Below are positions 26,491 through 35,006 of a stretch of DNA of 64,000 nucleotides, piece after piece (the first letter of the stretch is position 1; each line of letters starts with the position of its first letter). The notes under the pieces were generated by a model. The model was not told where the DNA came from. It ran no database searches and was given only the letters and a program-made list of their open reading frames with translations. The DNA comes from Azospirillum oryzae (GTDB taxonomy: Bacteria > Pseudomonadota > Alphaproteobacteria > Azospirillales > Azospirillaceae), in the NCBI RefSeq assembly GCF_008364795.1, contig NZ_VTTM01000003.1, positions 186,001-250,000 on the forward strand, read 5' to 3'. Both the position numbers and the translations under genes were made by a program.

Positions 26491-26772
26491 ATGATCCGCA
26501 ATATCCGGAACAAGGCGCTCAAACGCTATTTCGAGACAGGCAAGTCCGATAAGCTTCCCATTCAGGGTGCTGCGAACATTACCCGGCTCGGCCGTATCCT
26601 CGTGGCGCTTGACGCCGCGAGCAAGCCGGACGACCTGAACCTTCCAGGATTTCACTTCCATGGCCTGGAGGGTGAGGAACGCTGGTCGGTGCGGGTAACG
26701 GCGAATTACCGCATCACCTTCGCCTGGGAAGCACCGGATGCCATCGCGGTCGATCTGGAGGACTATCACTGA
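26491..26772 (+). CDS. higB: RelE/HigB-type toxin
   Basis: 93 residues of the plasmid maintenance toxin (HigB, RelE superfamily) that cleaves mRNA on the ribosome. Typical family pattern: IRNKALKRYFETGKS at the N-terminus, ALDAASKPDDLNLPGFHFHGLEG in the middle, WSVRVTANYRITFAWE with the basic catalytic strand near the end. The stop overlaps the antitoxin ATG, and the order toxin-antitoxin is the HigBA arrangement. Confidence 0.9.
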   Translation: MIRNIRNKALKRYFETGKSDKLPIQGAANITRLGRILVALDAASKPDDLNLPGFHFHGLEGEERWSVRVTANYRITFAWEAPDAIAVDLEDYH

Positions 26773-27083
26773 TGACCGACACTCCTCTCAAGCGCGGCCT
26801 CCCCCCGCTCCATCCCGGCGCCCTGCTGCGCGAGGATATCCTGCCGTCGCTCGGCATCTCGGTGAGCAGCTTCGCCGCCCATCTCCGCGTGTCACGACAG
26901 ATGCTCCACCGCATCCTCTCGGAAGAGGCCCCGGTGACACCGGCCATGGCTCTGCGCCTCGGCAAGCTCTGCGGAAACGGTCCCGAACTGTGGCTGAACC
27001 TGCAGGCCCGTTACGACCTCGATCGCTATGGCCGGGAACTTGCCAAGGAGTTGAACGAGATCCCGACCCTGAACGCGGCTTAG
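26772..27083 (+). CDS. higA: HigA-type antitoxin, XRE family
   Basis: 103-residue DNA-binding antitoxin. The opening LPPLHPGALLREDILPSLGIS and the HTH (ISVSSFAAHLRVSRQMLHRILSE region) are diagnostic for HigA, as is LGKLCGNGPELWLNLQARYDL. It neutralises the toxin and should bind the paired palindromes at 26431-26487. Confidence 0.92.
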   Translation: MTDTPLKRGLPPLHPGALLREDILPSLGISVSSFAAHLRVSRQMLHRILSEEAPVTPAMALRLGKLCGNGPELWLNLQARYDLDRYGRELAKELNEIPTLNAA

Positions 27084-27115
27084 GGACAACACCTTTGGGG
27101 AGCGCCTGAAAGCCC

Positions 27116-27994
27116 TCACCCCAACTCGAAGCTCGTAACCCCGAACAGCCGCCCCAGATCCGTCACCGGCGCCGCCCCCAGATACATCCGCGCCGTCTCG
27201 AACTGTGGCGTCAACCCGAACTCCTGCGCCAGCCGCACCGCCTCCCCGTTCGGCTCCGGCACGTCGAGGAACACCGGCCCCGTTCCGGCCGCCCGTCCCA
27301 GCGCCAGCACCAGATCCCGCGCCACCGTCCCATCCGCCGCATAGAGCGGGCCGATCTTGAAGCCGCTGTGGCAAGGCCGGATCACCCCGAAACCGGTCAC
27401 CGCGCCATCCCTAACCGCCGCCAGCGCCGTGGCGCCCGGCAGGGCGATCCAGTTGGCGAGGAATCCGGGACGCGGCGCCGGAAACAGCTCGGCGTCCAAG
27501 GCGGCCAGCCGGTCGAAGGGCACCGTCCGCGCGTCCACCAGACTGGTCTCGCCCGCCCCGCCCTTTGCCCCGCCGTCCGGCACGCTGCCGCCGAAGCGGA
27601 TGTTCCGGTGGGACAGGGCGAAGCCAGATTTGCGATAGTTCTCCTGCTGGGCGACCACGCCGTCGAGGCCGACGGTGCAGCCCTCCAGATGGCGCAGCCC
27701 CGCCTGCCACAGCCGCCAGCCATAGCCCCGCCCGCGCATTTCCGGCCGGACGATGTAGAAGCCGAGGAAACCGAAATTCCCCGGATAGCGGACCACCGAC
27801 AGCGAAGCCACCGGCCGGCCGTCCAGCAGCCCGACCAGAAAGCCCGCCGGATCGACGGCATGGAAGGCCCCGGCATCATGCAGGCCGGGGTTCCACCCCT
27901 CCGCCCGCGCCCAATCCACCGCCAGATCGAGGTCGGCCCGGCTCATCACCCGAACCTGATAGCCGTCCGTCTCCTGCGCCTGGGTACGTTCCAT
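27116..27994 (-). CDS. GNAT-family N-acetyltransferase, YitH-like two-domain type
   Basis: 292 residues with two acetyltransferase-like halves. The N-terminal GNAT has VMSRADLDLAVDWARAEGW, and the acetyl-CoA site RGRGYGWRL at about 90-98. The C-terminal half (from about 150) resembles PF18014 (FLANWIALPGATALAAVRDG, GPLYA). The ATG at 27994 is preceded by GGGAGG; the frame is open further upstream but without homology. Substrate unknown. Confidence 0.82.
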   Translation of the reverse strand: MERTQAQETDGYQVRVMSRADLDLAVDWARAEGWNPGLHDAGAFHAVDPAGFLVGLLDGRPVASLSVVRYPGNFGFLGFYIVRPEMRGRGYGWRLWQAGLRHLEGCTVGLDGVVAQQENYRKSGFALSHRNIRFGGSVPDGGAKGGAGETSLVDARTVPFDRLAALDAELFPAPRPGFLANWIALPGATALAAVRDGAVTGFGVIRPCHSGFKIGPLYAADGTVARDLVLALGRAAGTGPVFLDVPEPNGEAVRLAQEFGLTPQFETARMYLGAAPVTDLGRLFGVTSFELG

Positions 27995-28436
27995 CGCCGC
28001 CTCCCTCGAACGAATGGAATAGAGCGTAACCGCCGGCCTCGCCGCAGGGCAATCCGATGCCGCATTTTCCACCCACCCTTTCCCCATCGCTCCGCACTTG
28101 TGATAGGAATACCATCCTGCCACCACCAGAAAGGGACCGCCATGCCCCGCCGGATGCCGCCCGCCCGATCTGCGTTCCCCACCAACGGCTTCACTCCCGA
28201 TGAAACACTGGAACACCGCCCGGATTCCTGTTTCACGGTGTTCCAAACGTCTCATCCGGCGCCGTCCGCCGACCACCCCACCGCCGGATGAAACGATGGA
28301 ACAGCCCCCCAAACCCTGTTCCACGCCGTTCCAAACCTCCTGCCCGGCGCCCCGCCGCCACGGACCGCGCGCCGTTGCTTTCGCGGCGGGAGTGCGGTTA
28401 AGTCCCCGCCGGTTTCCGCTGATCCGCGTCGAGTTC
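27995..28436. other. Intergenic region with promoter space and a duplicated hairpin
   Basis: 442 bp between the divergent acetyltransferase and O-antigen ligase genes. The first 200 bp should hold the promoters, but no clear consensus is seen. The right half holds the direct repeat at 28199-28353. Frames remain open because of high GC, but they have no recognisable protein content. Confidence 0.5.
28199..28353. repeat. Two direct copies of a GGAACA...TGTTCC hairpin unit
   Basis: Units of about 67 bp start at 28199 (GATGAAACACTGGAACACCG) and 28287 (GATGAAACGATGGAACAG). Each contains a stem: GGAACACCG/CGGTGTTCC (28210-28218 with 28236-28244) and GGAACAG/CTGTTCC (28298-28304 with 28316-28322), followed by TTCCAAAC. 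A related stem is found at 57496-57529. Stem sequences differ yet remain complementary, which suggests selection on structure. Confidence 0.7.
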
Positions 28437-29726
28437 ATGCCCGTCGAGTCCCTGGACGCCACCGCGTCGCGCCCCGTCCCCCCGTCTCCCGCCCCGCCCC
28501 CAACCGGCAGCGGGGTCGATGCCGCGTTGCGGGGTCTGGCCGGGGCCGCCGCCCTGGTGCTGGGGCCGCTGGCGGCGCTCGCCCCGCGCGGGCTGCCGGT
28601 CTGGGCCATCCTCATGCTTCTGCTGTCGCTGACCGGTTTGGCCCGCCGTGGGGCCTTCGGGCGCATGCTGCGGCTGACCCCGGCGGTGGCCGCGGTGGCG
28701 GCCTTCCTGCTGCTGGCCCTGATCTCCAGCCTGTGGAGCCCGTCGGACCGCGCGCTGGAGACGGTGCTGGAGATCGGCTACATCGCGCTCGGCGCGCTGG
28801 CCGGCGGCGCCTGGATCGCCGGGCTGCCGGCGGCCGACGCGCGGCGGCTGGGCGGGCTGTTCCTGGCCGGCGGGCTGGCCGGCGGACTGCTGTTCGCGGT
28901 GGAGGCGGCGCTGGACTTCCCGCTGAACCGCTGGTGGAACAGCGTGCCCGACGACCAGCTGCCCAACCTGCTGAACGGCAATGTGCCGAAACGGACGGCG
29001 GCGCTGCTCTGCCTGCTGGTCTGGCCGGCCGCCCTGGCGGTGGACCGCTTCGGACGCCGGATGCCGGCCCTGCTGGTGCCGGTGGGCTATGCGCTGGCCT
29101 GCCTGCCGCTGACCAGCCGCTCGGCCATGCTGGGCATCGCCGCCGGGCTGGTCACCTTGGCCGCCGCCCGCGCGTCAGCGCGCTGGACCCGCCGGCTGTT
29201 CGCCTCTGCGGTGACCGCCGCGTTCCTATTGGTGTTGCCGGCCGCCCTGCTGTTCTCCGGTCCGCTCGACCTCGACCATTCGCCGCTGCTGTTCCGTTCC
29301 GCCCAGCACCGGGTGGAGATCTGGGGCCATGCGGCGGACCGCGCGCTGCGCACGCCGGTGTTCGGCCAGGGGATCGACGCCTCGCGCTCCCTGCCGCCGG
29401 AAGGGGCGGTGTCGGACTTCTCGCCGATCGGCGACAGCCTGCTGCCGCTGCATCCCCACAACGCCTTCCTTCAGGTCTGGCTGGAGACCGGCGCGGTCGG
29501 GGCGGCACTGGCCTTGGCCGTGATGCTGCTGCTGCTGGCCGCCACCGCCCGGCTGGAGCGGCGTGACCAGCCCTTCGCGCTCGCCCTGTTCGCCACGGCG
29601 ATGGCGATGGGCAGCACCGCCTACGGCATCTGGCAGCCCTGGTGGATGGCAGGATTCCTTTCCGCCGCGCTGATGTTGCGGCTGGCAACCCGTATCGGGG
29701 CCCGTATCGGGGACAAGACACGATGA
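28437..29726 (+). CDS. O-antigen ligase / polymerase family membrane protein
   Basis: 429 residues with 10-12 hydrophobic segments and a large extracytoplasmic loop (about 285-350) containing RVEIWGHAADRAL and LHPHNAFLQVWLETG, the Wzy_C (PF04932) signature with its HPHN motif. It joins or polymerises surface polysaccharide in the inner membrane. Start chosen at 28437 because upstream sequence is the hairpin repeat. Its stop overlaps the ATG of the GT9 gene by 4 bp. Confidence 0.85.
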   Translation: MPVESLDATASRPVPPSPAPPPTGSGVDAALRGLAGAAALVLGPLAALAPRGLPVWAILMLLLSLTGLARRGAFGRMLRLTPAVAAVAAFLLLALISSLWSPSDRALETVLEIGYIALGALAGGAWIAGLPAADARRLGGLFLAGGLAGGLLFAVEAALDFPLNRWWNSVPDDQLPNLLNGNVPKRTAALLCLLVWPAALAVDRFGRRMPALLVPVGYALACLPLTSRSAMLGIAAGLVTLAAARASARWTRRLFASAVTAAFLLVLPAALLFSGPLDLDHSPLLFRSAQHRVEIWGHAADRALRTPVFGQGIDASRSLPPEGAVSDFSPIGDSLLPLHPHNAFLQVWLETGAVGAALALAVMLLLLAATARLERRDQPFALALFATAMAMGSTAYGIWQPWWMAGFLSAALMLRLATRIGARIGDKTR

Positions 29727-30661
29727 GCAAGCGCCCGCTCCGCATCCTGGTCATCAAGCTGGGCGCCTTCGGCGACTTCTTCCTGGCCCAGACGACCTTC
29801 GCCGCCATCCGCCGCCACCATGCCGGCGACCGGGTGACGCTGCTGACCCTGCCGTCCCTCGCCCCGCTCGCCCGCATGAGCGGCCTGTTCGACGAGGTGC
29901 TGGAGGACCCGCGCGAGCGTTCGCTGTCGGCCTATCTGGCGATCCGCCGGACCTTGCGCGCCCACCGCTTCGACCGCGTCTATGACCTCCAGGCGCAGAC
30001 GCGCACCGACCTGTACCACCGGCTGCTGTTCCCCGGCCCCTGGCCGGAATGGTCGGGCACCGCCCATGGCGCCTCCCATCCCGACCGCTACGAGGGGCGG
30101 CGCAAGGTGCCGGTGCGCGACCGCTATGTCCGCCAGCTCGCCCCCTTCGGCATCGTGCCGGACGAGACGCCCGACCTGTCCTGGCTCGACGCCGACATCG
30201 CCAAGTTCAACCTGCCGGAACGCTTCGCCCTGCTGGTCCCCGGCTCCTCCCCCGGACGGCCGGACAAGCGCTGGCCGGTCCGCCGCTATGCCGAGGTGGC
30301 GGCGGCGCTGGCCGGACGCGGCATCATTCCGGTGGTGATCGGCACGGGAATCGAGAGCGACCTCGCCCGCGGCATCGCCGAGTATTGCCCGCAGGCTGTC
30401 GATCTCACCGACCGCACCAGCGTGCCGGAACTGGGCGGGCTGGCGCGCCGGGCCTGGGGGGCGGTCGGCAACGACACTGGCCCGACCCACCTGATCGCCG
30501 CGGTCGGCTGCCCCACCGTGGTGGTGTTCTCCGACGCCTCCGACCCGATCCACAGCACCGGCCCGCGGGTGCTGATCCACCACCGCCCCGACTTCGCCGA
30601 CATCGACAGCGCCGGCGTGGTCGAGGCGCTGGACCGCGCGCGGAACTTGGGAGTCCCCTAA
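29723..30661 (+). CDS. Glycosyltransferase family 9 (heptosyltransferase-like)
   Basis: Cytoplasmic GT-B transferase of 312 residues that probably adds heptose or a similar sugar to lipopolysaccharide core. N-terminal ILVIKLGAFGDFFLAQTTF is the family hallmark, and GNDTGPTHLIAAVGCPTVVVF is the ADP-sugar-binding region near residue 250. Translationally coupled to the O-antigen ligase gene, which supports a role in surface polysaccharide assembly. Confidence 0.9.
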   Translation: MSKRPLRILVIKLGAFGDFFLAQTTFAAIRRHHAGDRVTLLTLPSLAPLARMSGLFDEVLEDPRERSLSAYLAIRRTLRAHRFDRVYDLQAQTRTDLYHRLLFPGPWPEWSGTAHGASHPDRYEGRRKVPVRDRYVRQLAPFGIVPDETPDLSWLDADIAKFNLPERFALLVPGSSPGRPDKRWPVRRYAEVAAALAGRGIIPVVIGTGIESDLARGIAEYCPQAVDLTDRTSVPELGGLARRAWGAVGNDTGPTHLIAAVGCPTVVVFSDASDPIHSTGPRVLIHHRPDFADIDSAGVVEALDRARNLGVP

Positions 30662-30674
30662 CGGCAGAAGGGGC

Positions 30675-32300
30675 CTAATGACAGAAGGGAAACGGCGCCA
30701 CCTTGGGCATGTAGATCGGGATCCACTCGCAATGGGTTGCCGGGTTCGGCAGCTTCCGGGTCTCGATGATCGGCCAGGCATGGGCTACGATCACCACCAG
30801 CGCCACTCCGCCCAGGATCCAGCGCCGCGGCTTGGTCCGCTCCAGCAGCCCCGGCATTCGCGCCAGCACCCAGGCGGCGGACAGGATCGCCAGCGGGTCG
30901 GTGTAGGCGGCATAGGCGCGCTGGAATCCGCGCAGCGAGAACAGCGCCTCCAGCCCCCAGGCGACCAGCAGCAGGAACAGCGCCTGCACCGCGGCCAGCT
31001 TTTCCCCCCGCCGCCACAGCACCACGGCCCCGGCGATGGCGAACCACTCCACGATGATGGTCTGCGGGATGTTGTCGGGGTGCAGGACGATGGTGCGGAT
31101 CGCCAGCGTGCGGCCGATGCCGGCCAGCAGAAGCGCCAGCGTCCCCTGCCCCACCACGTTGCCCTGTCCCTGAAGCTCCGCCCCGTGCCGCCAGGAGGAG
31201 AAGACGAACATGTGCTCGACGAAGTTCGCAACGGCGATGGCGTTCTGCTCGTTCCAGCGGATGTCGAGCGCCAGCAGCCCGACCGCCAGCCCCAGCAGCA
31301 CCGCCGCCGCCCCGGCCACCGCGCGGACCGGGGGCACCCGATGCACCACCGCATGGACCAGGATGCCGACCAGCACCCAGCCGGCGACGATGCTCTGGTA
31401 CCCGCCGCCCGACAGCCCGCCGCCAACGGGAGTGTAGGGATAGACCGCGCGTCCCCAGCCGGCCAACCCCGCCTGGATCAGCCCGAAGGCCGGCACCGCC
31501 GCCGCTGCCGCCAGCAGCCCGACCACGGCCGCCGTGCCCCAGGCCGGTCCCGGAGCGGTTTCCGGCTCCGCCCGTCGCCCGAACAGGATCGCCGCCACCG
31601 GCAGCCCCATCGCCAGGAACACCGCCTGCACCTTGGTCACCATGGCCAGCCCGACCAGCAGCCCGCCCAACGCCAGTTGCAGCAGCGACGCGCCGCCGCA
31701 CGGTCTGCCCTCCGCCGGCCGCACCGCCCGCAGGACCAGCAGCAGCCCCAGCACGACGAAGCCGGCCGACAGCAGGTCGGTGCGCATCTGCCGCCCCTGC
31801 GCCGTCAGCCCGACGCCGAAGGCCAGCAGCACCCCGGCCAGCAGCGCCACCCGCCGGTCGCCCAGCAGCCCGCGCAGCAGCGTGGCATAGCTGACGGCGA
31901 AGGCGGCGGTCAGCAGGATCGACAGCGCCCGCCCGGCCTGGACCAGCGACTGCCAGACCGCCTGCGTCGCCGCCACGTCGCTGCCCGGCGGCAAGGCCGA
32001 GAGGGTGGCGACCGGCAGCAGCCCGACCGCATGCAGAAGCCGGTACCAGACGTCGATCACCAGGAAATAGCCGTAGCCGGGGTGGTCGAAATACTCCTGC
32101 GGCAGCCCGTCGCCGAACAGCAGCCCATGATAGGCCAGCACCAGATCCTGGTCCGAATGCACCCAGTAAGGCAGCCGGAACCCAACCAACAGGACCGACA
32201 GCGCCATCGCCGCGGCCAGCCCCAGACACAGCAGCCACCAGGGCGCCGCCACGACACGGTCGAGCAGGGAGGGACGGGCGATGGAAGGTGCAGGCGTCAT
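30675..32300 (-). CDS. GT39-like membrane glycosyltransferase
   Basis: 541 residues with 10 or more TM helices. After TM1, the extracytoplasmic loop contains SDQD (about residue 54), the acidic motif typical of lipid-linked GT-C transferases of the dolichyl-phosphate-mannose/ArnT type. It probably transfers a sugar from a polyprenyl carrier to a surface glycan. Convergent with the GT9 gene. Substrate unknown. Confidence 0.72.
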   Translation of the reverse strand: MTPAPSIARPSLLDRVVAAPWWLLCLGLAAAMALSVLLVGFRLPYWVHSDQDLVLAYHGLLFGDGLPQEYFDHPGYGYFLVIDVWYRLLHAVGLLPVATLSALPPGSDVAATQAVWQSLVQAGRALSILLTAAFAVSYATLLRGLLGDRRVALLAGVLLAFGVGLTAQGRQMRTDLLSAGFVVLGLLLVLRAVRPAEGRPCGGASLLQLALGGLLVGLAMVTKVQAVFLAMGLPVAAILFGRRAEPETAPGPAWGTAAVVGLLAAAAAVPAFGLIQAGLAGWGRAVYPYTPVGGGLSGGGYQSIVAGWVLVGILVHAVVHRVPPVRAVAGAAAVLLGLAVGLLALDIRWNEQNAIAVANFVEHMFVFSSWRHGAELQGQGNVVGQGTLALLLAGIGRTLAIRTIVLHPDNIPQTIIVEWFAIAGAVVLWRRGEKLAAVQALFLLLVAWGLEALFSLRGFQRAYAAYTDPLAILSAAWVLARMPGLLERTKPRRWILGGVALVVIVAHAWPIIETRKLPNPATHCEWIPIYMPKVAPFPFCH

Positions 32301-32535
32301 GATGGGCTGCGCTCACGGTTCAGGTCGGCGGGCGCCTTGTGGCACGGAAATGAACGATTGGGAACCAGTGCGATCCTGCGGTGTTGCCCTCATGAAACGG
32401 CGGAGTCGGGAGTCTCCGTCTCTTTCGTGGTGCCTCTCACGAGTGGCTTTGCAACGTTGGCGGGGCACTGCCACAAAATACGGTATGGCAGCCGCGCCGC
32501 GCAGACAATTGCCGGACAGACACATGGGGGACTCG

Positions 32536-32973
32536 ATGGCCGATACCGACGACATCCTGGAGCGTATCCGACGCCGCGCCCACGAGTTGTGGGAGAGCGA
32601 GGGCCGCCCGCACGGCCGCGATTCCGACCATTGGACCCAGGCGGAAGCGGAAATTCGCGGCGCCGGCGCGCTGGAGCCGACGGAAAAGGCCGCCGGATCG
32701 CGCAAGAAGCCTCCCATCTCCAAGGCCACCTCCAAGGCCGCCGGCAAGAGCACCCGCGCCGCCGCCGAATCCCTGTCCGAAGTCGCGAGCGCCCCGGCGG
32801 ATGGCGCCAAATCCACCCCCGCCAAGCCCGCGAAGACTAAGCCTGCCATGGCCAAGCCGAAGGCCGAGGATGCCCCCAAGCCGGCAGCCGGAAAGACCAC
32901 CGCCAAGGCGACCCCCGCCAAGTCTCCGCGCAGCCCGAAAAAGGACGGCGGCAAGAGCGCCTCTGCCGACTGA
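32536..32973 (+). CDS. DUF2934 protein with histone-H1-like basic tail
   Basis: 145 residues. The first 40 form a DUF2934 domain (ERIRRRAHELWESEGRPHGR, then DHWTQAEAEI). The remainder is low-complexity Lys/Ala/Pro/Ser, like histone H1 or AlgP tails, and may bind DNA. The ATG at 32536 fits the domain start; an in-frame ATG at 32524 is possible. The 235-bp upstream gap separates it from the divergent GT39-like gene. Function unknown. Confidence 0.8.
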   Translation: MADTDDILERIRRRAHELWESEGRPHGRDSDHWTQAEAEIRGAGALEPTEKAAGSRKKPPISKATSKAAGKSTRAAAESLSEVASAPADGAKSTPAKPAKTKPAMAKPKAEDAPKPAAGKTTAKATPAKSPRSPKKDGGKSASAD

Positions 32974-33064
32974 CCCCAGTCCGCTCTTCCCTCCACCGGC
33001 GGAACCCTGCGGCCCCGGAGCCGGTTGTCAGGTCGATCCTGCAATCTTCTCCGGAGGACCTGTC

Positions 33065-33409
33065 ATGGCCGGCACGCCGTCGATGGACGACTGCATCCGC
33101 AACTGCACCGACTGCCACACGATCTGCCTGGAAACCGTCGCACATTGCCTGACCAAGGGCGGTGCGCATGCGGAGGCCGGGCATATCCGTCTGCTGCTGG
33201 ACTGCGTCGACATCTGCCGCACCAGCGCGGATTTCATGACCCGCGGCTCCCGCTTCCACCACCTCACCTGCGGTGCCTGCGCCGAGATCTGCGCCGCCTG
33301 TGCCGACGACTGCGACCGCATGACCGACGACTCCATGATGAAGCGGTGCGCCGAGATGTGCCGCCGCTGCGCCGAAAGCTGCCGCTCGATGTCGAGCATG
33401 GCCGCCTGA
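33065..33409 (+). CDS. Four-helix bundle copper-binding protein (DUF326 / Csp-like)
   Basis: 114 residues with 16 cysteines arranged as CxxxC and CxxC pairs along predicted helices (for example CIRNCTDCHTIC and CGACAEICAACADDC). This is the DUF326 pattern found in copper storage proteins of the Csp type, which hold Cu(I) with Cys thiolates inside a four-helix bundle. No signal peptide is seen, so a cytosolic Csp3-like form is likely. It is 91 bp after the DUF2934 gene and convergent with emrB. Confidence 0.88.
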   Translation: MAGTPSMDDCIRNCTDCHTICLETVAHCLTKGGAHAEAGHIRLLLDCVDICRTSADFMTRGSRFHHLTCGACAEICAACADDCDRMTDDSMMKRCAEMCRRCAESCRSMSSMAA

Positions 33410-33418
33410 GCGTACGGC

Positions 33419-34963
33419 CTACTCCATCACCGCCGTGTCCTCCGGCGCCGGAGCCCCGGCCTTCGGCCGCCGGAGCAGCAGCAGCATCGGGATCACCAGC
33501 AGCGCGACGTACATCATCAGCTTGAAATCGTCGATGTAGGCGATCATCGCCGCCTGCTGCGTGACCTGGGCGTTCAGCATCGCCAGCGCCTGGGGCGAGG
33601 CGGTGACCTGCTCCGTCATCGCCTGGGAGAACGGCGTCAGATGCGCGGCCAGGCTGGCATGATTGACCTGGGTGTTCTGCGACAACAGGGTCATCACCAC
33701 CGAGATTCCGACGCTGCTGCCCAGGTTGCGGACCAGGCTGAACAGGCTGGCGGCGTCGGTGCGCAGCCGCGGCTCCAGCGTGGCGAAGGCAATGGTGCTG
33801 AGCGGCACGAAGACCAGCCCCAAACCCAGCCCCTGCACCACGCCGCTGACGATGATCGGCTCACGGTCCATCACGATGGTGAAGCCGGTCATGTACCACA
33901 GCGACCAGCTGGTCAGCAGCACGCCGGCCAGGATCAGCAACCGCGCGTCCACCCTGCGCACAAGCCGTCCGACCGCCAGCATCGAGATCATCGTGCCGAC
34001 GCCGCGCGGCGCCAGCACCAGCCCGGTGGTGACCGTCGGGTAGCCCAGCAGGTTCTGCAGCATCGGCGGCAGCAGCGCCATGGTCGCCAGCAGGATCACG
34101 CCGATCACGAAGATCAGGATCAGGCCGGTGACGAAGTTGCGGTCGCGCAGCAGCGCCGGGTCGATGAAGGGCTCGGTCTTCGTGTTGCCGTGGGCGGTGG
34201 CGATGTGGACGGCGAAGATCCAGAAGGCGCAGGCAGCCAGCGCCGTCTCGATCCAGATTTCGGTCGCGCCGAACCAGTCCAGCTGCTCGCCGCGGTCCAG
34301 CAGCATCTGGAAGGCGCCGACCGCCAGTCCCAGCATGGCGAAGCCGAAGAAGTCGAAGCCGCGCTGCCGGCCCTTGGTCTCGTGCAGGAAGACCAGCATG
34401 CCGAAGAAGGCGAGCAGCCCGACCGGCAGGTTGATGTAGAAGACCCAGCGCCAGCTGAAGCTGTCGGTCAGCCAGCCGCCCAACGTCGGCCCGGCGATGG
34501 GACCGACCATGATGCCGGCGCCCCACAGCGCCATCGCCTGCCCGTGCCGCTCCTTGGGGTTGATGTCCAGCAGCACCGACTGCGACAGCGGCACCAGCGC
34601 CGCGCCGAAGATACCCTGCACCAGCCGGAAGGCCACCATCTGCGTCAGGCTGCCCGCCAGCCCGCACAGCACCGACGCGGCGGTGAAACCCGCCACCGCG
34701 ATCAGGAACAGCCGCTTGCGCCCGAACCGGTCGGCCATCCAGCCGGTGGCCGGCGTCGCGATGGCCGCCGCCACGATATAGGAGGTCAGCACCCAGGTGA
34801 TGGTGTCCTGCGCCGCCCCCAGACTGCCCTGCATGCTGGGCAAGGCGACGTTGGCGATGGTGGTGTCCAGCACCTGCATGATGGTGGCGAGCATGATCGA
34901 CACGGTGATCATGCCGCGATGCTTCACCTCATGCGGGGCGGCAGGGGATTGGCTGGCGGCCAT
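33419..34963 (-). CDS. emrB: Multidrug efflux MFS permease, EmrB/DHA2 family
   Basis: 514-residue proton antiporter with 14 predicted TM helices. Seen: DTTIANVALPSMQGSLG in TM1, GWMADRFGRKRLF (motif A), GIFGAALVPLSQSVLLD and GPTLGGWLTDSFSWRWVFYI (motif C region). It partners with the HlyD-type EmrA encoded 44 bp upstream, forming an inner-membrane/periplasm drug pump, probably with a TolC-like channel not in this window. Confidence 0.94.
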   Translation of the reverse strand: MAASQSPAAPHEVKHRGMITVSIMLATIMQVLDTTIANVALPSMQGSLGAAQDTITWVLTSYIVAAAIATPATGWMADRFGRKRLFLIAVAGFTAASVLCGLAGSLTQMVAFRLVQGIFGAALVPLSQSVLLDINPKERHGQAMALWGAGIMVGPIAGPTLGGWLTDSFSWRWVFYINLPVGLLAFFGMLVFLHETKGRQRGFDFFGFAMLGLAVGAFQMLLDRGEQLDWFGATEIWIETALAACAFWIFAVHIATAHGNTKTEPFIDPALLRDRNFVTGLILIFVIGVILLATMALLPPMLQNLLGYPTVTTGLVLAPRGVGTMISMLAVGRLVRRVDARLLILAGVLLTSWSLWYMTGFTIVMDREPIIVSGVVQGLGLGLVFVPLSTIAFATLEPRLRTDAASLFSLVRNLGSSVGISVVMTLLSQNTQVNHASLAAHLTPFSQAMTEQVTASPQALAMLNAQVTQQAAMIAYIDDFKLMMYVALLVIPMLLLLRRPKAGAPAPEDTAVME

Positions 34964-35006
34964 GGAATGCCTGCGGATGATTGTCGGTTGGTGGGGGCCG
35001 AAGGCC

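Noticed and set aside
32362..32386. General-stress sigma (EcfG) promoter before the DUF2934 gene
   Set aside because: GGAAC-N16-TGTT differs from the expected CGTT at the -10 element and lies about 150 bp from the start codon; not strong enough to list.
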